Below are positions 1 to 8,506 of a stretch of 64,000 nt of DNA, piece after piece; position 1 is the stretch's first letter, and every line of letters starts with the position of its first letter. This stretch comes from a bacterium (GTDB lineage Bacteria > Spirochaetota > Leptospiria > Leptospirales > Leptonemataceae), in assembly GCA_024742665.1 (NCBI GenBank), contig JANSYA010000015.1, forward strand, positions 1 through 64,000. The letters run 5' to 3'. The position numbers and the translations under genes are program-made. The notes beneath the pieces are model-generated. The model was given only the letters and a program-made list of their open reading frames with translations. It had not been told where the DNA came from and did no database searches.

Positions 1-487
1 ATCAGCTTCGCGGGCGGCGGTTTACGCCATAGCGTCCGAGCCCGACCCCAGAAATTTCGTCACAGAGTCTCTTGCTCCCGGTTCGAATGAGCACGGAGGA
101 AGCCGCCGAAATACAGTGATTGCGCGTCCTGCCCTGGCTTGCCGAACGAGCGGCTTTTCCTGAAGTCATGTTTTCACCGGGAGCACGTGACTGCGCGAGC
201 TTTTTGGAATTGGGTATCAGCTTCGCGGGCGGCGGTTTACGCCATAGCGTCCGGGCCCGACCCCAAAAATTTCGTCACAGAGTCTCTTGCTCCCGGTTCG
301 AATGAGCACGGAGGAAGCCGCCGAAATACAGTGATCGCGCGTCCCGCCCTGGCTTGCCGACCGAGCGGCTTTTCCTGAAGTCATGTTTTAACCGGGAGCA
401 CGTGATTGCGCGAGCTTTTTGGAATTGGGTATCAGCTTCGCGGGCGGCGGTTTATGCCATAGTAAGCCTTGCTCCAGGTTCGAATGA
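1..487. repeat. 215-bp tandem direct repeat, two full units plus a shortened third
   Basis: Unit one covers 1-215 and unit two 216-430, with about seven substitutions between them. A third, partial unit starts at 431 and runs to about 487, having lost roughly 35 bases just after its first 37. Each unit starts ATCAGCTTCGCGGGC and ends with GGAATTGGGT. The array may extend left of the window. It holds the only gene-free stretch at the left edge; the open frames inside it are short, repeat with the unit and resemble nothing known. The shortened copy ends a few bases before the likely cmoB start, so the array forms the upstream region of that gene. Confidence 0.95.
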
Positions 488-492
488 GCTAA

Positions 493-1476
493 TTGAGCAA
501 TAAGAAGAACTCGCCGGACTTGAATTTCGCTTGTTTTGTCGCGCGAACTCTTCAGGCTATCACTTTCGCGCTCCAGGCAATCGAAGTGCGTAAGCGATAC
601 ATGGACGACGCTCTCTTTCAGCAGGCCCTGGCATTCGCGAATTCGCGTACGACCGGAGTGCATTACTTCGACAGAGACTGCGTGACAATCGGTCGGGAAT
701 CGGAGCTGACCGCAGCCGAACACGAAGAACTCTCGGTGTACCTGGATTCCTTCGCGCCGTGGCGTAAAGGTCCTTTCGAAATCTTCGGCCATCGCATCGA
801 CGCGAACTGGAAGTGCGACTTGAAATGGGATCGCGTTTTGAAATTCGCGGAACCCCTGAACGGCCGTAGAATTTGCGATGTGGGCACCGGCAACGGCTAC
901 TATCTCTTTCGCATGGCGGCGCATATGCCGGCCCATGTCCTCGGGCTCGATCCGACTGTCGCCTTTCAGCGCTGCTTCGAATTTTTACGGAGCTTTTTGC
1001 GAGCGCCGCCGAATTTGAGTTTTTCCGCGACCGGCTTCGAAGAGCTCGGCGCGCCCGAACACGCCGCCGCTTACGATACGATCTTTTGTCTGGGCATCGT
1101 CTATCATCACACGGATCCGATTCGTTTGCTGCGGATCCTGCACGCGGCGCTGCGGCCCGGCGGTCAGCTGATTGTGGAGAGCCTGGGCCTGCCGGAGTCC
1201 GCGGGCGAAATTCCGATCGCGCTTACGCCCGCGAAAGGCCGCTACGGAGGCGGAGGCGGCAACTGGCACGTGCCGAACGCGCTGTGCCTGGAGCAGTGGC
1301 TGCGCCGCTCCGGCTTTCGGGACGTCGAGCATCGCGGTGAATACGATTTCGCCGATGAGCAGGTGCGCACCGCTGAATTGCCGGGACTGAGCGACGCCCT
1401 CGATCCGAACGATGCGTCTTTGACCGTCGAAGGCTATCCCGCGCCGGTGCGAATCTATTTCAGCGCGCGGCGTTGA
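493..1476 (+). CDS. cmoB: tRNA uridine(34) carboxymethyltransferase CmoB
   Basis: CmoB transfers the carboxymethyl group of carboxy-SAM to 5-hydroxyuridine at tRNA position 34, giving cmo5U, which widens wobble decoding. The 327-residue product shows the family signature PWRKGPF near residue 88, the KWDRVL motif, the SAM loop DVGTGNGYY, the LGIVYHH segment and the C-terminal VEGYPAP motif. The TTG start at 493 gives the family's usual length (E. coli 323 residues) but has no clear ribosome site and lies right behind the repeat array; the first in-frame ATG, at 601, would remove part of the N-terminal region. The gene converges on nnrS with a 5-base gap. The preceding pathway enzyme, TrhO, is 2 kb away; no CmoA (carboxy-SAM synthase) is visible in the window. 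Confidence 0.9.
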   Translation: MSNKKNSPDLNFACFVARTLQAITFALQAIEVRKRYMDDALFQQALAFANSRTTGVHYFDRDCVTIGRESELTAAEHEELSVYLDSFAPWRKGPFEIFGHRIDANWKCDLKWDRVLKFAEPLNGRRICDVGTGNGYYLFRMAAHMPAHVLGLDPTVAFQRCFEFLRSFLRAPPNLSFSATGFEELGAPEHAAAYDTIFCLGIVYHHTDPIRLLRILHAALRPGGQLIVESLGLPESAGEIPIALTPAKGRYGGGGGNWHVPNALCLEQWLRRSGFRDVEHRGEYDFADEQVRTAELPGLSDALDPNDASLTVEGYPAPVRIYFSARR

Positions 1477-1481
1477 CCCCG

Positions 1482-2735
1482 TCAGCCGGCTTTGCCGTCG
1501 ATGCGCGATTGCACGAGCATCGGCGCGTACTTCAAAAACAGAATCGCGTAGGCGATCGTCCAGGCAATGCCCGCGGCGAAAATTAAATCCGGATAGCGAG
1601 CCAGAACGGCCCCCGGCTGCGCGGCGGAAAAAAGCTGCAGCAGCGGCGGAGCGAATACGCGCAGCGCGACGGCCAGCATAAGCAAAGCGTAGCCGAAGAC
1701 GATCGGCGCGGCGGCCTGGATCGGTCGTCCCGTATGACCGAGGGCGACGCGCGAAATCATTCCGTAGATAAAAAGGCCCATTGCGCCGGCGGTGAAGGCG
1801 TGCAGGGCGATGCTGCGAGAATTCGGGCCGAGGGCAATCGTGTGGCCGACCGCATGGAAAGCGAAGCCGATCACGAGCATCCCGTAGGCGGCGTGTAGAA
1901 TCCAGAGGATCGGAATTCCGCGGCTTTGCCAGGCTCGCCAGCCGACCAGGCGCGCAGCGTGGGCGGCGCATGCCAGGGCGGCCAGACCCGTGTGGATCGT
2001 TTGCAAGACGGCGGACCCGGACGAAGCCGCGATTCCCTCCGGCATCCGCAGCAGGAAGTCGCAGGCGGCGAAGAGCAGGGTCAGCGGCAGCACCGCGCTT
2101 TCAACGGCGGGCACGCGCGTGATCTTCGCCGCCGGGATCGCGCTTTCGGTAAAAAAGGGAATCACCCGGCCGCCGATGACGGTCAGATAGGCGACGACCG
2201 TATGGACTGCCAGGGAATGCGACGCGGCAAACCAGCCACGAATCCAGCCGTGCACTTCGAGATGAAACAGCGCATTCGCGGCAAACAAGAGCGCGAAGAA
2301 TAAAAAGAAGATCCAGTGTTTGCGCTGGTCTTCGCGCGCGAGATAGGGCCAGAGCGCTGTTGCCAGCAGCGGAAAAAAAACGGCGTCCACTGCCGAATAT
2401 ACAAATAAAAGCGAAGCGGGCGCGAAGGCCAGTGCGCGGGCGAGCAGCCAGATCGCGAAGAGTGCGGCCAGCCGTGCGCCGTGCACTCCGCGCCGACCGG
2501 TCCAGTTCTGGCTGGCAGTCAGTAAAAATCCGGCGATGACCGCCGCGACGAAGCCGTAGATCATTTCGTGGGCGTGCCAGAGGAATCCGGCGACGCCCGT
2601 CGGCGGCGCGAGATAGCCGGCGAAACTCAAAGTCCAGAGGGGAATCATGAGGGCGCCTGCCAGAGCCGCGCCCAGAAAAAACGGGCGAAATCCCAGGGCG
2701 AAGAGTGCGAGATTTCGATTGGATGTGTCAGGCAT
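1482..2735 (-). CDS. nnrS: NnrS family membrane protein
   Basis: NnrS proteins are polytopic inner-membrane haem/copper proteins linked to nitric-oxide metabolism and relief of nitrosative stress. This 417-residue product has about twelve hydrophobic segments and typical family features: FALGFRPFFLGAA at the N-terminus, LWHAHEMIYGF near residue 50, several membrane-embedded histidines (FHLEVHGW, SHSLAVHT, FHAVGHT, LHAFTAG) and GMISRVALGHTGRP near residue 330. It is divergent from the V4R-like gene at 2876 across 140 bases. No classical FNR/NNR box was found between them. Family assignment is firm; the physiological role here is inferred. Confidence 0.9.
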   Translation of the reverse strand: MPDTSNRNLALFALGFRPFFLGAALAGALMIPLWTLSFAGYLAPPTGVAGFLWHAHEMIYGFVAAVIAGFLLTASQNWTGRRGVHGARLAALFAIWLLARALAFAPASLLFVYSAVDAVFFPLLATALWPYLAREDQRKHWIFFLFFALLFAANALFHLEVHGWIRGWFAASHSLAVHTVVAYLTVIGGRVIPFFTESAIPAAKITRVPAVESAVLPLTLLFAACDFLLRMPEGIAASSGSAVLQTIHTGLAALACAAHAARLVGWRAWQSRGIPILWILHAAYGMLVIGFAFHAVGHTIALGPNSRSIALHAFTAGAMGLFIYGMISRVALGHTGRPIQAAAPIVFGYALLMLAVALRVFAPPLLQLFSAAQPGAVLARYPDLIFAAGIAWTIAYAILFLKYAPMLVQSRIDGKAG

Positions 2736-2778
2736 TGTTTGAATCGCAGGGGAGGGATCGTTGAGATATATAAATGAA

Positions 2779-2806
2779 TTGCTAAAATTTACTTATAGTC
2801 TATACT
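2779..2806 (+). promoter_or_regulatory. candidate sigma-70 promoter for the V4R-like gene
   Basis: TTGCTA at 2779-2784 and TATACT at 2801-2806 are separated by 16 bases in an AT-rich stretch, about 70 bases before the ATG at 2876. The same region must also hold the divergent nnrS promoter. Confidence 0.5.
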
Positions 2807-2875
2807 GCGTTCAGCTTGAGTGCGGCAGCCGCGTCATATAGTTCATGCGAACCACTGATTCGGTACAGGAAAACA

Positions 2876-3469
2876 ATGGCAACTTATGATTTCAGTAAAA
2901 TTGATATTATCGGCGCGGCGCTGCAGAGTTTTTTCGGCGGCCTGGGCAGCTTTCAGTCGATTGCGGATCGAATTCTGGGCGAGCTGGAATACGGTTCACG
3001 GCGCGACGACGGCACATACTATTTCGAAGCGGAGCGCTGGTATTCCGCCGGACCGAATGTGCGCATGTTTGAGCTGCTAAAAGAACGCGTGGGCGCGAAC
3101 ACCCTGCGACAGGCGGGGCGGAGCGTGCCCGAGAACGCAATCTTTCCGCCGGGCGTCGACACGATCCAGCAGGGCCTGGCCAGCATTGACGCGGCCTATC
3201 ATTTGAATCACGCACAGGACGGCGTGCCGCTGATGAATCCTGAGACCGGCGAAATCGTCGATATCATCGGGCGCTATCGCACAGAAGAAATTCCGGGCAA
3301 AAACGAAATCCACGTCACCAGCGATTCCCCGTATCCGAGCGAGTTCGACGAAGGAATTGTCGCGGCCATGGCCCGGCGTTTTGAGCCGGGAGCGCGGGTC
3401 CGCCTGGACGACAGTCGACCGAACCGGCTGAACGGCGGCGATGCCTGCACGTACATTGTGAATTGGTGA
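2876..3469 (+). CDS. conserved protein with V4R/haem-NO-binding-like C-terminus
   Basis: The start is ATG 2876, preceded by AGGAAAAC; the frame is open further upstream but the extension is unconvincing. The 197-residue soluble product has no signal or membrane segment. The C-terminal part (SEFDEGIVAAMARRF, then RLNGGDACTYIVNW) resembles the ending of V4R and related small sensor domains, where a Gly/Cys-rich motif precedes the last strand. This assignment is from pattern memory and is tentative. Placement head-to-head with nnrS makes a small-molecule or nitric-oxide sensing role possible but unproven. It could equally be an uncharacterised domain of another class. Confidence 0.55.
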   Translation: MATYDFSKIDIIGAALQSFFGGLGSFQSIADRILGELEYGSRRDDGTYYFEAERWYSAGPNVRMFELLKERVGANTLRQAGRSVPENAIFPPGVDTIQQGLASIDAAYHLNHAQDGVPLMNPETGEIVDIIGRYRTEEIPGKNEIHVTSDSPYPSEFDEGIVAAMARRFEPGARVRLDDSRPNRLNGGDACTYIVNW

Positions 3470-3547
3470 GGCCCTGCGCCCGGACTTCGCGAGCGGGCGG
3501 CCCGCGATTCTAATAGTGATTGATCCGCAGACGGCCGGCGCGAAATC

Positions 3548-4327
3548 GTGTATCCTGTGCTGGAGTTTTCGAATTTCTATAAGTTCACGACCTTGACCGA
3601 TCCGCAGGCGACGGGCAATCGCTGGCTGGCGCGGGCGCGGGCTCTGAGTCTGCGCGGCACGCTGCTTTTGGCGACGGAAGGCGCGAATATATCCGTGGCC
3701 GGCGAGCCCGCAAAGGTCGACGCCTTTACGCGCGAACTGGTCGCCGAACTGAAGATCGAGCCGGGCTCGGTCAAACGCATGCCGGTTACAGAGATGCCCT
3801 TTCAGCGCATGCTGTTGAAAGTGAAGCCGGAAATTGTGACGACCGGCTGGCAGGCGAATCTGGAAAAGAACGCGGGTTCGTTTATCGCGCCCGACGAATT
3901 TCACCGCCTGGCCGCCGATCCGGATGTCGTGCTCGTCGATACGCGCAACGTTTATGAGACCCGGGTCGGTAGTTTTCGCAACGCCATGCTGCTGCCACTG
4001 GAAGGCTTTCGCCAGCTGCCGGATTATTTGCCCGAACTCGAAAAGCACAAAGACAAGAAAAAGATCATAACGTTCTGCACCGGCGGCATTCGCTGCGAAA
4101 AAGCCGTGCCCATGCTCAAAGACGCCGGCTTCGATAACGTCTACCAGCTCGAAGGCGGCATTCTGGCCTATCTGGAAAAATACCCCGACGGCCACTGGGA
4201 CGGCGAGTGCTTCGTCTTCGACGAGCGCTGCACCGTCACCAGCGATCTAAAACGCGGCAGCTATCAGCTGTGCGAAAAGTGCGGGCAGCCGTATCGCGAC
4301 GGCGCGTGCGTGAGCTGCTCGGGATGA
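3548..4327 (+). CDS. trhO: tRNA uridine(34) 5-hydroxylase TrhO (rhodanese-like)
   Basis: TrhO (YceA family) hydroxylates uridine 34 of tRNA to ho5U, the substrate of CmoB. The 259-residue product has the N-terminal ferredoxin-like half (GTLLLATEGANISVAG), then a rhodanese domain with VDTRNVYE and the catalytic loop FCTGGIRCEKA, whose first Cys is the active-site residue. The end carries two CxxC pairs (CEKCGQPY, CVSCSG), a likely zinc ribbon. The GTG start at 3548 fits the family N-terminus (MYPVLEFSNFYKF). The gene follows the V4R-like gene after 78 bases and could share its transcript. Confidence 0.92.
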   Translation: MYPVLEFSNFYKFTTLTDPQATGNRWLARARALSLRGTLLLATEGANISVAGEPAKVDAFTRELVAELKIEPGSVKRMPVTEMPFQRMLLKVKPEIVTTGWQANLEKNAGSFIAPDEFHRLAADPDVVLVDTRNVYETRVGSFRNAMLLPLEGFRQLPDYLPELEKHKDKKKIITFCTGGIRCEKAVPMLKDAGFDNVYQLEGGILAYLEKYPDGHWDGECFVFDERCTVTSDLKRGSYQLCEKCGQPYRDGACVSCSG

Positions 4328-4408
4328 TTGCGCGACAGGCGCGCGAAAGCCGCCGGTAGTCGGAGGTGGTTCGCGAGTCGGGCCTGGCTTTGCAGGCCGC
4401 CGGGATAC

Positions 4409-5083
4409 TCAATTCACCTCACCCGGAGGATAATTGCTCAAAATCGCGGCAATCGATACGATCAAAGCGTAACACGCGAAAATGAAGATCAGCCCCCCGA
4501 CCAGAAAAAAGCTGATTGTGTGCTGCCGGCTATCGACGGGGGCCTTCACAAGCCAGGCCCACAGACGCCTGTAGAAGAAGAGCGAGATGCCGACCGTCGC
4601 CGCAAACAGGAGAAGCACAACAGGAAGAACGGCGAAATCCGGCAGCTTGCTGTAGTTGAAGACGTCCAGCCTGGAGATCAGACCGGCTGCAAGCGGCCAG
4701 AAGATATAGTCGAGCGCATGAAACCGAGCGGGTATTTTTTGTCTGTAAACTTTACGGCGAATGAAATTTATCAGAGATCCCAGACCGATGAACTGAGGCA
4801 GCAGACTCAGCAAGAGCAGAACCGGAGCGAGGACTACGAGTCGGCAATAGGTCGGAGAATCCGATGATCGTTCCGCGCATTGCAGCTTCGCATCAAGATA
4901 GTGCACCCGGAAATCGTAACCGGCGTTGTATAATACAGCGAATACGGCGGCGAGCTGCAGGAGGCTCAGCAAAACCAGCGCGCCGATCGCCCACCGTGCA
5001 GGCCAGCTTCTATCAGAGCCGCCTGGCGGTTTATTTTGCGAACTAACTTGCAAACCCGTAAAAGCGACTCTACGGGCGGTCAC
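4409..5083 (-). CDS. hypothetical membrane protein
   Basis: No family was recognised. The 224-residue product has a basic N-terminus and four clear hydrophobic segments (about 32-52, 82-102, 130-155 and 185-210). The likely cytoplasmic loop after the second segment is basic (FIRRKVYRQK). The GTG start at 5083 has no clear ribosome site, so a later start is possible. It sits alone between trhO (convergent) and dapD (same strand, 83 bases upstream). Frames on the other strand at this position have poor composition and were discarded. Confidence 0.7.
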   Translation of the reverse strand: MTARRVAFTGLQVSSQNKPPGGSDRSWPARWAIGALVLLSLLQLAAVFAVLYNAGYDFRVHYLDAKLQCAERSSDSPTYCRLVVLAPVLLLLSLLPQFIGLGSLINFIRRKVYRQKIPARFHALDYIFWPLAAGLISRLDVFNYSKLPDFAVLPVVLLLFAATVGISLFFYRRLWAWLVKAPVDSRQHTISFFLVGGLIFIFACYALIVSIAAILSNYPPGEVN

Positions 5084-5166
5084 GAATCCGGTTCCGCGCG
5101 TAGAACTTACCCGCTCATATTCATTGTAATGGCAGGTTGCCTGAAACCCCGCTCATATTCGTCATC

Positions 5167-5988
5167 TTATACGCTGACTTCGTAATCGCGCAGTGCACTT
5201 TCCAGCGTCGTCTTTTTATCCGTGCTTTCTTTGCGTTTGCCGATGATCAACGCCGCCGGCGTGCCGTAGGTTCCGGCCGGGAATTCTTTCATGCGCGTGC
5301 CGGGAATCACGACCGATCCCGCGGGGATGCGACCTTTCGTAATGACTTCGCTGGAACCGGTCACGTCGATGATCGGAGTCGAGGCCGTGATCACAACGTT
5401 TGCGCCGAGCACCGCGCCTTCTTCAACCATCACGCCTTCGACCACGATTGCCCGCGATCCGAGAAAGGCGTTGTCTTCAATAATAACGGGGGCGCCCTGG
5501 GGCGGTTCCAGCACGCCGCCGATGCCGACGCCGCCGGACAGATGCACGTTTTTGCCGATTTGCGCGCAGCTGCCCACGGTAGCCCAGGTGTCGACCATCG
5601 ATCCCGAAGATACATAGGCGCCGATGTTTACGTACGAAGGCATCATGATCGCGCCGGGCTCGACGAAGGCGCCGTAGCGGCAGACCGCCGGCGGCACGAC
5701 CCGCACGCCGCGCTCGTCGTGATCCGTACGCGCGTCGATTTTATCGTACCAGGCGAGATCGCCGGATTCGTAGCGGCGCATTTCGCTTACGCCGAAGTAT
5801 AACAGGATCGCTTTTTTGGCCCAGGCGTTGACCTTCCATTCGCCCTGTTTTACCTGCTCGGCGACGCGGACTTTGCCGTCGTTCAAAAGCGCTACGGCTT
5901 CTTTGACCGCGTCTTTGTTGGCGGTTTCTTTTAAGAGATCGCGATTGTCGAAGATCGCTTCGATTTTTGCTGCTAATTCAGTGTGCAT
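5167..5988 (-). CDS. dapD: 2,3,4,5-tetrahydropyridine-2,6-dicarboxylate N-succinyltransferase
   Basis: DapD transfers succinyl from succinyl-CoA to tetrahydrodipicolinate in the succinylase route to meso-diaminopimelate and lysine. The 273-residue product has the family's usual length, an alpha-helical N-terminal domain (residues 1-95) and a left-handed beta-helix of hexapeptide repeats (about 105-235) with MMPSYVNIGAYV, MVDTWATVGSCAQIG and GVLEPPQGAPVIIED. It lies downstream of the MpaA-like amidase gene on the same strand (104-base gap), which fits a shared role in diaminopimelate supply and peptidoglycan recycling. Confidence 0.96.
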   Translation of the reverse strand: MHTELAAKIEAIFDNRDLLKETANKDAVKEAVALLNDGKVRVAEQVKQGEWKVNAWAKKAILLYFGVSEMRRYESGDLAWYDKIDARTDHDERGVRVVPPAVCRYGAFVEPGAIMMPSYVNIGAYVSSGSMVDTWATVGSCAQIGKNVHLSGGVGIGGVLEPPQGAPVIIEDNAFLGSRAIVVEGVMVEEGAVLGANVVITASTPIIDVTGSSEVITKGRIPAGSVVIPGTRMKEFPAGTYGTPAALIIGKRKESTDKKTTLESALRDYEVSV

Positions 5989-6092
5989 AGATGTTACTCG
6001 TGTTCAGTTTCAGTGTGATCCGGCGTGGCGCCGGCGGTGTTTGATTTCGGATCGTTTCGTTCTCTTGAATCGATTTGCATCGGACGCGGCGC

Positions 6093-6794
6093 TTATTTCG
6101 CGGCCGGTCGCGGGTGGTTCGTATAATATTGAATTCCCGCCAGCAGTCCCTGCGCGTGCTGCTTCCAGACCGCGTCGGGTTCCTGGCCGCGCAAGATCTC
6201 CAGAGTGATTGTCGGTATGGCGCGCTCCCAGCCGGTATAGGTGCCCAGACTGCCTGGCGTCGGATAGCCGATGTCGCCTTTGGGCGGCAGCTTGTTGTGG
6301 GCGCTCATCGCGGTGGCCAGGTCTTCGCAGTCGCCGTTGAAATTAATCATCGCGTTCTCGTACGAATGCATCGAAAAGATCGCCGCAGGCTGGATCGCAT
6401 CGACCAGTTGGAGCGTCAGCTCCGATTCCGGTTCGCTGCCGGCCGCAGCGCCCGGATAATAGCGCACGTTCTTGAATTCGCCGCTCCAGTCTTTCGTGGG
6501 CAGGTTGCGGTTTAAATCGACGTTGCGGCCGTTCGTGCGTCTGAGATTCGCACAGCCGTCGGGATTCATGCGCGGCACGACGTAGAGCGTGACCGCGTCG
6601 CCCGCGTCCAGCTCGCCTTGCGCCAGGGCTTCCTGAAAGCGTTCCACTAAGAGAAAGCCCTCGCTTTCGTCGCCGTGCACGCCGCCCATCAAAAGAATCG
6701 GCAGCGCTCCGGATCCGTACGCCGAAAGCGCAATCTCGCGACCGTCGATGCTCTTGCCGATGATAATCGTTTCGCCTGATTTTGGTAAGTTCAT
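6093..6794 (-). CDS. M14 zinc carboxypeptidase, MpaA-like murein peptide amidase
   Basis: The 233-residue product shows the M14 zinc site: GGVHGDE (His and Glu ligands, near residues 39-42), a later His in SMHSYEN, the substrate-binding RNVDLNRNLP motif and the catalytic Glu in TLEIL. Short single-domain members such as MpaA cleave the bond between D-glutamate and diaminopimelate in recycled murein peptides. No signal peptide is seen, which fits a cytoplasmic recycling enzyme. The neighbouring dapD on the same strand supports this reading, but substrate specificity cannot be read from sequence alone. Confidence 0.82.
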   Translation of the reverse strand: MNLPKSGETIIIGKSIDGREIALSAYGSGALPILLMGGVHGDESEGFLLVERFQEALAQGELDAGDAVTLYVVPRMNPDGCANLRRTNGRNVDLNRNLPTKDWSGEFKNVRYYPGAAAGSEPESELTLQLVDAIQPAAIFSMHSYENAMINFNGDCEDLATAMSAHNKLPPKGDIGYPTPGSLGTYTGWERAIPTITLEILRGQEPDAVWKQHAQGLLAGIQYYTNHPRPAAK

Positions 6795-6900
6795 ATTGGG
6801 TAATAGCGTTAAAGAGTGAGTGGATAATTAGCGAAGAAAGGTATGCATGCTGTGAACAGTGCGACTCTTGCGAATTCGAATGAAGGCCTCTTCCTGTTAG

Positions 6901-6997
6901 ATCGAAGGGGTGTCGCCGCAGCGCAGCCAGGAGGGCGAAGCGTTGGAGCGCTCGGGCAAGGAGGCCCGCGTGCTCCAACCGGCGATATCCCTTCGAT
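6901..6997 (-). repeat. long imperfect palindrome at the 3' end of the UDP-glucose dehydrogenase gene
   Basis: An outer stem pairs 6901-6918 with 6980-6997 (18 positions, two mismatches that would be G-U pairs in RNA). Inside it, 6943-6957 pairs with 6964-6978 (15 positions, two mismatches) around a 6-base loop, and about 24 unpaired bases lie on one side. It begins at the stop codon of the dehydrogenase gene, so on the minus strand it forms a large 3' stem-loop. It could be a factor-assisted terminator, an RNA stabiliser or a small palindromic repeat element. Confidence 0.8.
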
Positions 6998-8304
6998 CAG
7001 GCATTCGTCCCGATCCCGTAGTATTGAATGCCGATCTTTTGCATGGAATCTCGTTCGTGAACGTTGCGGCCGTCGAAGAGCAGCGGTTCTTTCAGCTCTT
7101 TTTTGATCCGATCGAAATCCGGTTCGGCGTACATCGGCCACTCGGTCAAAAGCAGCAGCGCGTCGGCGTCTTTGAGGGCCGAATACATGTCTGTATATTC
7201 AATCGTATCGCCGAAGACGACCCGCGCGGTTTCTTCCGCGACCGGATCGCTCGCCTGGATTTTCGCCCCTTTTGCAACGAGATGCTTGAGAATGGTAATC
7301 GAAGGCGCTTCGCGCATATCGTCGGTGCCGGGCTTGAAGGCCAGTCCCCAGACGGCGAAGGTCTTGCCGGAAAAGTCTTCGGTGCCGTAGTGTTTTTCGA
7401 GCATGCGCAGCAGCCGCTCTTTCTGGCGATCGTTGGTCCGTTCGATCTCGTTTAAGAGCGGGGCCTCGTAGCCCGCGTCGCCCGCGATCTGGGTCAGAGC
7501 CCGCACATCTTTCGGAAAACACGAACCGCCGTAGCCGATGCCGGCGTACAGAAATTTGCGACCGATGCGGCTGTCGGTTCCCAGCCCGTGGCGCACGTCT
7601 TCGTAATTCGCGCCGAGCACGTCGCACAGGTTCGCGATTTCGTTGGCGAACGAAATCTTCATGGCCAGAAAGGCGTTGCAGGCGTACTTGGCGAGCTCGG
7701 CCGAGCGGATGTTCATCGCCAGCACCGGATTGTCCGTTTCTTTGACGAAGGCTCCGTACAGTTCCTGCATGGCCTGGGCGGCGCGCTCGGAGGCTGCGCC
7801 GATTACGACGCGCTCCGGATTCATAAAATCGTCGATCGCCCGGCCTTCCCGCAAAAACTCCGGATTCGATACCACGTCGAATTCATGCTGCGCGGATTTC
7901 GCCACGGCTTCTTTGACCCGATCGGCCGTGCCCACGGGCACCGTGCTTTTGTTTACGATGATTTTGTAGCCGTTCATGTGGCGGCCCACGTCTTCGGCTA
8001 CTTTGAGCACGCCGCGTAAATCCGGGCGTCCGTCGCCGCCGTCGGGAGTGCCCACGGCGATGAAAACGATCAAACTATTCTGAACGGCTTCTTCCAGATT
8101 GGTCGTGAAGTGCAGGCGCTCGCGCTCATAGTTGCGCAGGACCATTTCTTTCAGACCCGGCTCGTAAATCGGCATGACGCCCTGTTTCAGCTTTTCGATT
8201 TTCTCGGCGTCAATGTCCACGCAGTGGACTTGATTTCCGTATTCGGCAAAACAGGTGCCGGCGACCAGGCCCACGTAACCGGTCCCCACAACAGTCAATT
8301 TCAT
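6997..8304 (-). CDS. ugd: UDP-glucose 6-dehydrogenase
   Basis: This NAD-dependent enzyme oxidises UDP-glucose to UDP-glucuronate for surface polysaccharide synthesis. The 435-residue product starts MKLTVVGTGYVGLV at 8304, the normal family N-terminus; an upstream in-frame extension is not typical. Visible motifs are the dinucleotide loop GTGYVG, the NPEFLREG motif, the AELAKYACNAFLA helix and the catalytic-cysteine motif GYGGSCFPKD near residue 260, then the C-terminal domain with WGLAFKPGTDDMREAPS. No other polysaccharide gene is adjacent. Confidence 0.96.
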   Translation of the reverse strand: MKLTVVGTGYVGLVAGTCFAEYGNQVHCVDIDAEKIEKLKQGVMPIYEPGLKEMVLRNYERERLHFTTNLEEAVQNSLIVFIAVGTPDGGDGRPDLRGVLKVAEDVGRHMNGYKIIVNKSTVPVGTADRVKEAVAKSAQHEFDVVSNPEFLREGRAIDDFMNPERVVIGAASERAAQAMQELYGAFVKETDNPVLAMNIRSAELAKYACNAFLAMKISFANEIANLCDVLGANYEDVRHGLGTDSRIGRKFLYAGIGYGGSCFPKDVRALTQIAGDAGYEAPLLNEIERTNDRQKERLLRMLEKHYGTEDFSGKTFAVWGLAFKPGTDDMREAPSITILKHLVAKGAKIQASDPVAEETARVVFGDTIEYTDMYSALKDADALLLLTEWPMYAEPDFDRIKKELKEPLLFDGRNVHERDSMQKIGIQYYGIGTNA

Positions 8305-8506
8305 GGGGAGCCATGCTGTATGAGCGGACGCGCATGTCAAGCCGGCCGGTCAGGTCCGCTTGCGATCCAGGCCGCTGCAAAAGCGATCCGTGTGCCTGCG
8401 ATCGTTAGATCGTTACGGTTTTATGGCAGCCCGGAAGACACTTCCAGCGGCGAGAATCGTTTTTCAGCGGCCAGGGCGGAGCGTGCCCGTAGTCTGGAGT
8501 TTCGAC

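Noticed and set aside
281..306. T-loop-like GGTTCGAAT in the tandem repeat suggesting a tRNA
   Set aside because: The flanks do not form a T-stem and no acceptor, D or anticodon arm can be built around it; the same bases recur in each repeat unit.
985..1971. Open frame of 328 codons antisense to cmoB and overlapping nnrS
   Set aside because: Arg-rich shadow composition; both overlapping genes have clear family motifs.
2736..2875. FNR/NNR box between nnrS and the V4R-like gene
   Set aside because: No TTGAT-N4-ATCAA or TTGAC-N4-GTCAA match could be found on either strand.
4328..4867. Open frame opposite the hypothetical membrane protein
   Set aside because: Composition rich in Arg/Gln/Glu without structure; the opposite strand encodes four clean membrane segments.
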